Shown here one piece after another: positions 59,191 to 64,000 of a stretch of 64,000 nt of DNA. The stretch spans positions 868,001 through 932,000 of the forward strand of contig MU867062.1 in assembly GCA_033725935.1 (NCBI GenBank), given 5' to 3'. This stretch comes from Cladorrhinum sp. PSN259. Taxonomy: Eukaryota; Ascomycota; Sordariomycetes; Sordariales; Podosporaceae. Numbering within the stretch: the stretch's first letter is position 1; each line of letters starts with the position of its first letter. The notes below the pieces were generated by a model. It searched no databases, was not told the DNA's origin, and saw only the letters and a list, made by a program, of their open reading frames with translations. The position numbers and the translations under genes were made by a program.

Positions 59191-59721
59191 TTATATCCAC
59201 CCAGCACCACCCCACATCCCTCTTATCCTCCTCGCCAGCTGAATATCCTTCTGCATAATGGTAACTCTCTTCGCGTGGATAGCGCACAGATTGCTGTCCT
59301 CAAACAGGTGCACCAAAAACGCTTCGCTTGCTTCCTGAAGAGCCTGAATCGCTTGTGATTGCCATCGGAGTTCCTCCCCTGCTGGTCGACAGTTAAGTGC
59401 TATTTCCCGTACCTATTTTCGCACCCAGTTAGTACAAACTCCTTATCGAGTCCAGGGAACGGTTGAAAGTGGTCGAGTAAGAACGGGTGACCTACAAGAC
59501 GCGCAAAAGGAAGTTTGAGCAACAAAAGATCGGTGGAGGACTGGTACCGCCTGATTTCTTTGAGCGCCAAGGTGCCGGGTCTGTATCTGCGCTTTCTGCC
59601 TTGGGGAACTGGATCGCCTGCTTTGTGGGAGTTAGAGGTTGGATTTGGAGAAGCATGGACCGGGATGGAGGGGCGTACGTTTGACGGCACCGACAACTTT
59701 GGCAGCTCTTTTGGGTGGCAT
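59191..59721 (-). CDS. cenH3: Centromeric histone H3 variant (CENP-A/CenH3)
   Basis: Three exons on the minus strand, 59679-59721, 59496-59617 and 59191-59412, give 128 residues. The start MPPKRAAKVVGAVKR is typical of fungal CenH3. Exon 2 gives RKRRYRPGTLALKEIRRYQ and STDLLLLKLPFARL. Exon 3 gives VREIAL, then QEASEAFLVHLFEDSNLCA and IHAKRVTIMQKDIQLARRIR: a full histone fold. Loop 1 (NCRPAGEELRWQSQAIQ) is longer than in canonical H3, as expected for CENP-A, and the N-terminal tail diverges wholly from H3. The intron before exon 3 has a TACTAAC branch point. It replaces H3 in centromeric nucleosomes and seeds kinetochores. The tail is short (about 20 residues), so a further tail exon cannot be excluded. 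Confidence 0.92.
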
Positions 59722-60708
59722 TGTGTTTCAAAAGGGGTGATAATAATGCGCGCACGCGGAACTGGGAAAATTCGAAAGGGCGCACTGGCAAGACAGCAAT
59801 TGGCGACAATTGGTAGGGTTGTCGTCGTCAGTAGGAACTCGTTGCTCAAGCGCGACTTCGATTAAGGCAGGGAAGGAGCTATGCGAAAAAGGGCGGGAGG
59901 TGAAGAACAGCTCAATTGAGGAAGGTTGAGGTGTTCGGCAGTTGTAAAAAGAGAGTATCGGACGGATTGGTACTCAAGGAAACAGGAGAATGTGAAGAAA
60001 AGGATTTTAGGGAGGTTGGGTCATTTTGGGGAAGGAGAGGAAGGAGAGCAAGTTGGGAGCTTCTTCCGCGTGCGGATAATGGACCCACGTTCGACAGTCG
60101 CGGAGTATTCTCGCGCGACGAGAACGCGCCCGAATGCATTGCGACCAGGGGTTAATGGGCTTTTTCTCCACTTAAGCTTTTTTCTTAAATGGGGTGGCTG
60201 GTAAAAAACTGTGGGGAAATAAGTTGTGGAGGCTGGAGCGAGCTTCCCCAGTGTGGCTTGTGTCAGGCTCCACCAGCCACATATGGCGGGTGAGGAAGAG
60301 CTGATGTCAAACAGTCTGCCGTCATCTTGTCTTTCTTTGACCCACATCTTGGGAGCGGCTCAGCTTCCCGATCGCTGTTGTCCCGGTAAACGACACACTG
60401 TAAAGAGAAGTGCGCGTGTTGGCGCATCTTCCGAAAGGCCACCTCAACATCTTGTATAATTTGCGCGGATTGGCAGCTTTCGCCTCACGTTGCAGAGGCT
60501 TGCAAAAAAAGATAGCTTTCACAATTGGTTTTTTTCCTAAACTCCCAATTGTGACCACTGCATTGCGCATCCCAAGCTCATTACATATCTAGCCTCGCTG
60601 TCCTCTTACACCAACCGAGTCCCATCGAACTATACCCCACCACGCCCAACCTTCAAGACCTTTTGCCAGTTAATAGCACCAACAAACTCACATCACAATT
60701 CGCAAAAG
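59722..60708. promoter_or_regulatory. Divergent promoter between CENP-A and Derlin genes
   Basis: A 987-bp space between the two ATGs, which point away from each other. No further gene. I saw no clear MluI cell-cycle box or unfolded-protein element. Confidence 0.5.
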
Positions 60709-61584
60709 ATGGATCAGTTAATAGGCGGCGGCGGCGATGGTCGCTTCCCATTGGAGACATGGTTTTGGGAAATGCCCTTTTGCACGAGGTGGTGGACGAC
60801 GGCGACAGTGCTGACTAGCGGTTTGGTACAATGTCAACTCGTCACACCATTTCAGCTATTCTACAGCTATCGCGCAGTATTTCAAAAGTCACAGGTAAGC
60901 ATTATCCTTTCGTTGGAGTTGTTTTTCCCTTGCCCCGGACTGCACATGCTAACATATGTTTCATTTTCAGTACTGGCGCCTCTTAACGACCTTCCTCTAC
61001 TTTGGTCCATTCTCGATCGATCTCCTTTTCCACGTCTACTTTCTCCAACGATACTCACGACTACTGGAAGAATCTTCCGGAAGGTCGCCGGCGCACTTTT
61101 CATGGCTTCTCTTGTATGCCATGACGAGCCTGATACTTTTGTCACCCTTCGTATCGATGCCCTTCCTAGGCCACCCGCTCTCTTCGACCCTGGTATACAT
61201 CTGGTCTCGCCGTAATCCGGAGACACTTATGAGCTTCCTCGGGTTCTTCGTCTTTCGTGCACCATATCTACCTTGGGTGCTCATGGGCATCAGTTTTGTC
61301 GTACATGGGACCATACCCAAGGACGAGATGTTGGGTGTGGGGTTGGGTCATATCTGGTACTTCTTCAATGACGTCTACCCACCACTTCACGGAGGTTCAC
61401 GGCCTCTCGACCCGCCCATGTGGTGGAGGCGTCTTTTTGGTCAGTAAATTTGATACATCTGATGGCAGCTGATGGCGCTGACTAATACGTTGCAGAGGGT
61501 CGCCCACGCGAAGAGACAGCCAACGGGGTTGATAACGAGTTCGTCGTAGCTGGTGTTGAGGTCCCTGCACCAGAGGTGCGATGA
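60709..61584 (+). CDS. Derlin (Der1-like ER membrane protein)
   Basis: Three exons, 60709-60894, 60971-61439 and 61496-61584, give 247 residues. Family landmarks are in order: FWEMPFCTRWWTTATVL near the N-terminus, SQYWRLLTTFLYFGPFSIDL across the first splice, RYSRLLEE, several hydrophobic segments, and a late VGLGHIWYFFNDVYPP. This is the rhomboid-like Derlin fold without catalytic residues. Derlins form part of the retrotranslocation channel that moves misfolded ER proteins to the proteasome (ERAD). Intron 2 uses donor GTCAGT and acceptor TTGCAG. The C-terminal tail is short, hydrophilic and has no SHP box that I can see. Confidence 0.92.
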
Positions 61585-62197
61585 GGAAGATATTATCCAG
61601 AATCTGTACATAATATGGAGGGTTGTAATACGGTCATTTTCAGCAACTTGGGCGTTTTGGAGGGATTATGCAGACCTTTTTGGTTCACTGGTTCAGCGCA
61701 TTCATAGCACCGAAATTGCAATGGCATCTTGTAATGGCGTTGAAGGGCATAGTTTATTATAGCTGGGTCGGTTTTTTGATATCTTGGTGTTATGGTGATA
61801 GCTTGTACGCTCTATTGATGTTATCAATACCCGAATACGGTAAATTACAGATTGCGCAATTCTCATCAGCATCTTCAACATACGTCACCCGATTCCAACC
61901 GTTTCGGCAATTCCCAGGGGATCAATTTCATTAAGAAAGAAATTTTAAAGGGAAACATGCCATAATTTGTACAACGCAGCCCACTTGTACATAAAATCGC
62001 ATATCATCTCATACGTGTGTGCGTGCGCTGCTCACCCATTCATATTCAACTTTTTTTTGCCCCTCACCACCAAATTTAAGACGTGAACCCCGCCATCCGC
62101 TTGCTCCATCGAACCTCATTTTCTTTCTCACCAACACCACACACCTCCAGCTCATTTACATACAATCCCAGATAAGATACCACCGAGTGCAGTCAAA
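61585..62197. other. Intergenic / leader of acireductone dioxygenase gene
   Basis: 3' flank of the Derlin gene, then a C/T-rich leader. An 88-codon frame at 61668-61934 has no motif. Confidence 0.45.
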
Positions 62198-62865
62198 ATG
62201 AAGGCCTACATCTACGACGACCTCCCTGTAAGATTTTATCCCCCCTTAACCGCACTTTTTTCTTTTCTTGCTGTAAATTTCACTCATACAAATCCTAGGG
62301 CGACCAACGTCTCCCCCACGACTCGGGAATCTCAGTCACCCCCGAGCAACTAACCCGGCTCGGAGTCCTGTACCACCGCATCCCCTCGCTCGAGGGCGTA
62401 GACGAGCTCGCTTCCTCCCGCGGGTACAAGAACAGAGACCAAATCACCGTTTCCCCTCAGGCGATGGGAGAGATCTACGAGGCAAAAGTGAAGTCCTTCT
62501 TTGACGAGCACTTGCATGAGGACGAGGAGATCAGATATGTTCGGGACGGGGTTGGGTATTTTGACGTGAGGGATAAGGATGAGAAGTGGGTCAGGATCAG
62601 GCTTGAGAAGGACGACTTGATTATTTTGCCGGCGGGTATTTATCATCGGTTTACTACCGATGAGGAGAATGTGAGTAACCGACCTAAAAAAAAAAAAAGG
62701 CGGGGGGGAGGGTGAGGTTGTCTGAGCTGACTTGAAGAATATATGTAGTACGTTGTTGCTATGCGCCTGTTCCAGGACGAGCCCAAGTGGACGCCGCTTA
62801 ATAGGGCCGAGGAGCTTAATGCGAACCCTCATCGTAAGGAGTATGTTACTCAGTTTTTGAATTAG
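62198..62865 (+). CDS. ADI1: Acireductone dioxygenase (methionine salvage)
   Basis: Three exons, 62198-62227, 62299-62670 and 62749-62865, give 172 residues, the usual length. The cupin metal ligands are present: HLHEDEEIRYVRDG with two His and a Glu, and AGIYHRFTTDE with the last His. The start MKAYIYDDLPGDQRLPHDS and the end KEYVTQFLN are typical. The enzyme cleaves the acireductone of the 5'-methylthioadenosine cycle to the 2-oxo acid precursor of methionine and formate, with Fe(II). Both introns are phase 0 with GTAAGA and GTGAGT donors. A minus-strand frame across the gene is a shadow. Confidence 0.96.
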
Positions 62866-63518
62866 ATTGGGATGGGCGGGAAAATGGGTTAGTCGAGAGA
62901 TGGGGAAGTTGAAAAGATTTGCACGCGAGAAAAATTGCAATTTACTGTTTTTGATCGGGTTTTTTTATCTACTTTTGATGTGCTTAATTTCGTAGATGTG
63001 GGATTTTATCTCTGTTGGGGGTGGCCGCCTTTCCCTCCTCAACGATCAGGCCCAGTGGGCATGAAGGAGGCCAAGTTATGCTTGAGCGTATGTATTATCT
63101 CCAATATCTAGTTATATATATTTTTATACACTAGGTGATTTATACTGATGACTTATGCTTACCTAGATATATTTGTTGAATTATCCCCTGTACCGGAAAA
63201 TTGGGTATGAGAGATTATAATGCCTATCTACAGACGGGTCAGTATGAGCTCAGCGGTGGTATGTCTATACCTTTTTTTTTTTTTTTTTTTAAAAAAAAAT
63301 TTTATGAGAAGAGAAACAAGGTACTCACCTCATACCGAAAATGGTTGACGAGGATACTAATAAGTGAAGATACCAGACCCATGGACAAAATCAAAGCCCC
63401 CAAAAAACAACCGGGCAAGGTTCGAGCTTTTTGGTTTTCTTCGCCAGGCTTCTTCGCGGCTTTCGGCCCGGGGTCTAATCGAGTTCTGGTATTCTTTCTA
63501 CCGCCGTTTCCACTGCGT
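62866..63518. other. Intergenic, low complexity
   Basis: 3' flank of the dioxygenase gene with a T19-A9 run near 63272-63300. No gene supported. Confidence 0.45.
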
Positions 63519-63866
63519 TTATTCCGGCCGTCGCCTTCTTGATTGCCCGGATTTGGCACCATCACTGGTGGTTTGTCTTCGTTCGATACGTCTCTGAATA
63601 ACAGGAAGCTCGCCGTCAGCCTTTTCGATTTCGTACGTGTACTCCGTGATGAATGCCTGAGAAGGCCTGACGAAACGGCACCAGAAAAGTTCAATGAGGA
63701 GCGCTATGCCGATGAGTGAAAGTAGTATTATGCCGAAGCGCGTGCCGTTGCCCCATGTTGACCATCCTCCGGAGTAAATAACGCCGTCGGGAACTTGGAT
63801 TCGTTGACGGGCAGTTACTATCCGGAGGGGCGGCGGTGGAATGATTCTGATTTTTGGTTTTGGGGT
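63519..63866 (-). CDS. Partial membrane protein (terminal exon)
   Basis: A minus-strand open frame bounded upstream by TGA (63867-63869) with no ATG, so it must be spliced from an exon further right or beyond the window. It reads IQVPDGVIYSGGWSTWGNG, then a single membrane helix (RFGIILLSLIGIALLIELFW), then a basic cytosolic tail (FVRPSQAFITEYTYEIEK... RRIERRQ) and stops at 63519. Amphipathic spacing and the helix argue that it is real. I do not recognise the family. A neighbouring frame (63302-63694) could be an alternative 3' end. Confidence 0.35.
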   Translation of the reverse strand, partial: TPKPKIRIIPPPPLRIVTARQRIQVPDGVIYSGGWSTWGNGTRFGIILLSLIGIALLIELFWCRFVRPSQAFITEYTYEIEKADGELPVIQRRIERRQTTSDGAKSGQSRRRRPE

Positions 63867-64000
63867 TCAAGTTTGAAGGAAGTGCCTTGTTTGTTTGAGG
63901 TGCTTGCTTTGGGGAGCCTAGAGTTTGGTCGAAGGGTCGGTCTGGGGGATATGGATGCTGAGTTATAAACGGAAGAAAAGAGAGCGAGAGATTTGAGTAA

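Noticed and set aside
62350..62940. 196-codon frame antisense to acireductone dioxygenase
   Set aside because: A shadow of the real gene, crossing its intron and stop without any domain signature.

Overview
This window looks like a draft nuclear contig from a filamentous ascomycete (Pezizomycotina, most likely Sordariomycetes; the class is an inference). The genes have a few short introns of about 40-120 bp with GTAAGT-like donors, CTAAC/CTGAC branch points and CAG/TAG acceptors. Recognisable fungal families are an Hsp104/Hsp98 disaggregase, an Mhr1 mitochondrial protein, a DUF3176 membrane protein, a DUF3468-type regulator, a centromeric histone H3 and a TALE homeodomain protein. Nothing looks bacterial or viral.

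Layout. 0-7.8 kb: a truncated Iwr1-like ORF, an intron-containing tRNA-Arg, an FHA-pseudokinase divergent from a small basic protein, and a three-exon regulator without a zinc cluster. 9-18 kb (all minus strand): a PrpF-like isomerase, a broken DUF3176 gene, a seven-exon secreted metallophosphoesterase, an intron-containing tRNA-Ala and a six-hairpin-glycosidase-like protein. 18-28.2 kb (plus): hsp98 with a heat-shock element, MHR1 (its intron holds an assembly gap), and a 1105-residue protein combining a caspase-like domain, a homeodomain-like segment and a rhodanese-like domain. 28.2-42.6 kb: a gene desert of about 14 kb rich in microsatellites, in front of a TALE homeodomain gene at 42.6-44.0 kb, with another gene-poor 5 kb after it. 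49-64 kb: a sulfotransferase-like protein, tRNA-Glu, an SREBP-like bHLH-zipper protein, a cysteine-rich secreted protein, CENP-A, a Derlin, acireductone dioxygenase and a partial membrane protein at the right edge.

Exons were joined by eye from splice signals and reading frame. For every spliced gene with stated exon limits the exon lengths sum to a multiple of three. Several open frames begin at GTG or TTG, so I moved starts to the first plausible ATG.

Three 10-N gaps (22671, 32834, 46116) are flanked by long poly-G/poly-C runs, and an error-filled copy of the neighbouring unique sequence lies on one side of each. I read these as sequencing and assembly artefacts, not biological repeats.

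The most interesting items are the caspase/homeodomain/rhodanese fusion, the possible enrichment of TALE-type TGACAG sites in the desert upstream of the TALE gene, the FHA-pseudokinase, the short-tailed CENP-A and the 14-cysteine secreted protein. I found no CRISPR array, intact transposon or defence island.
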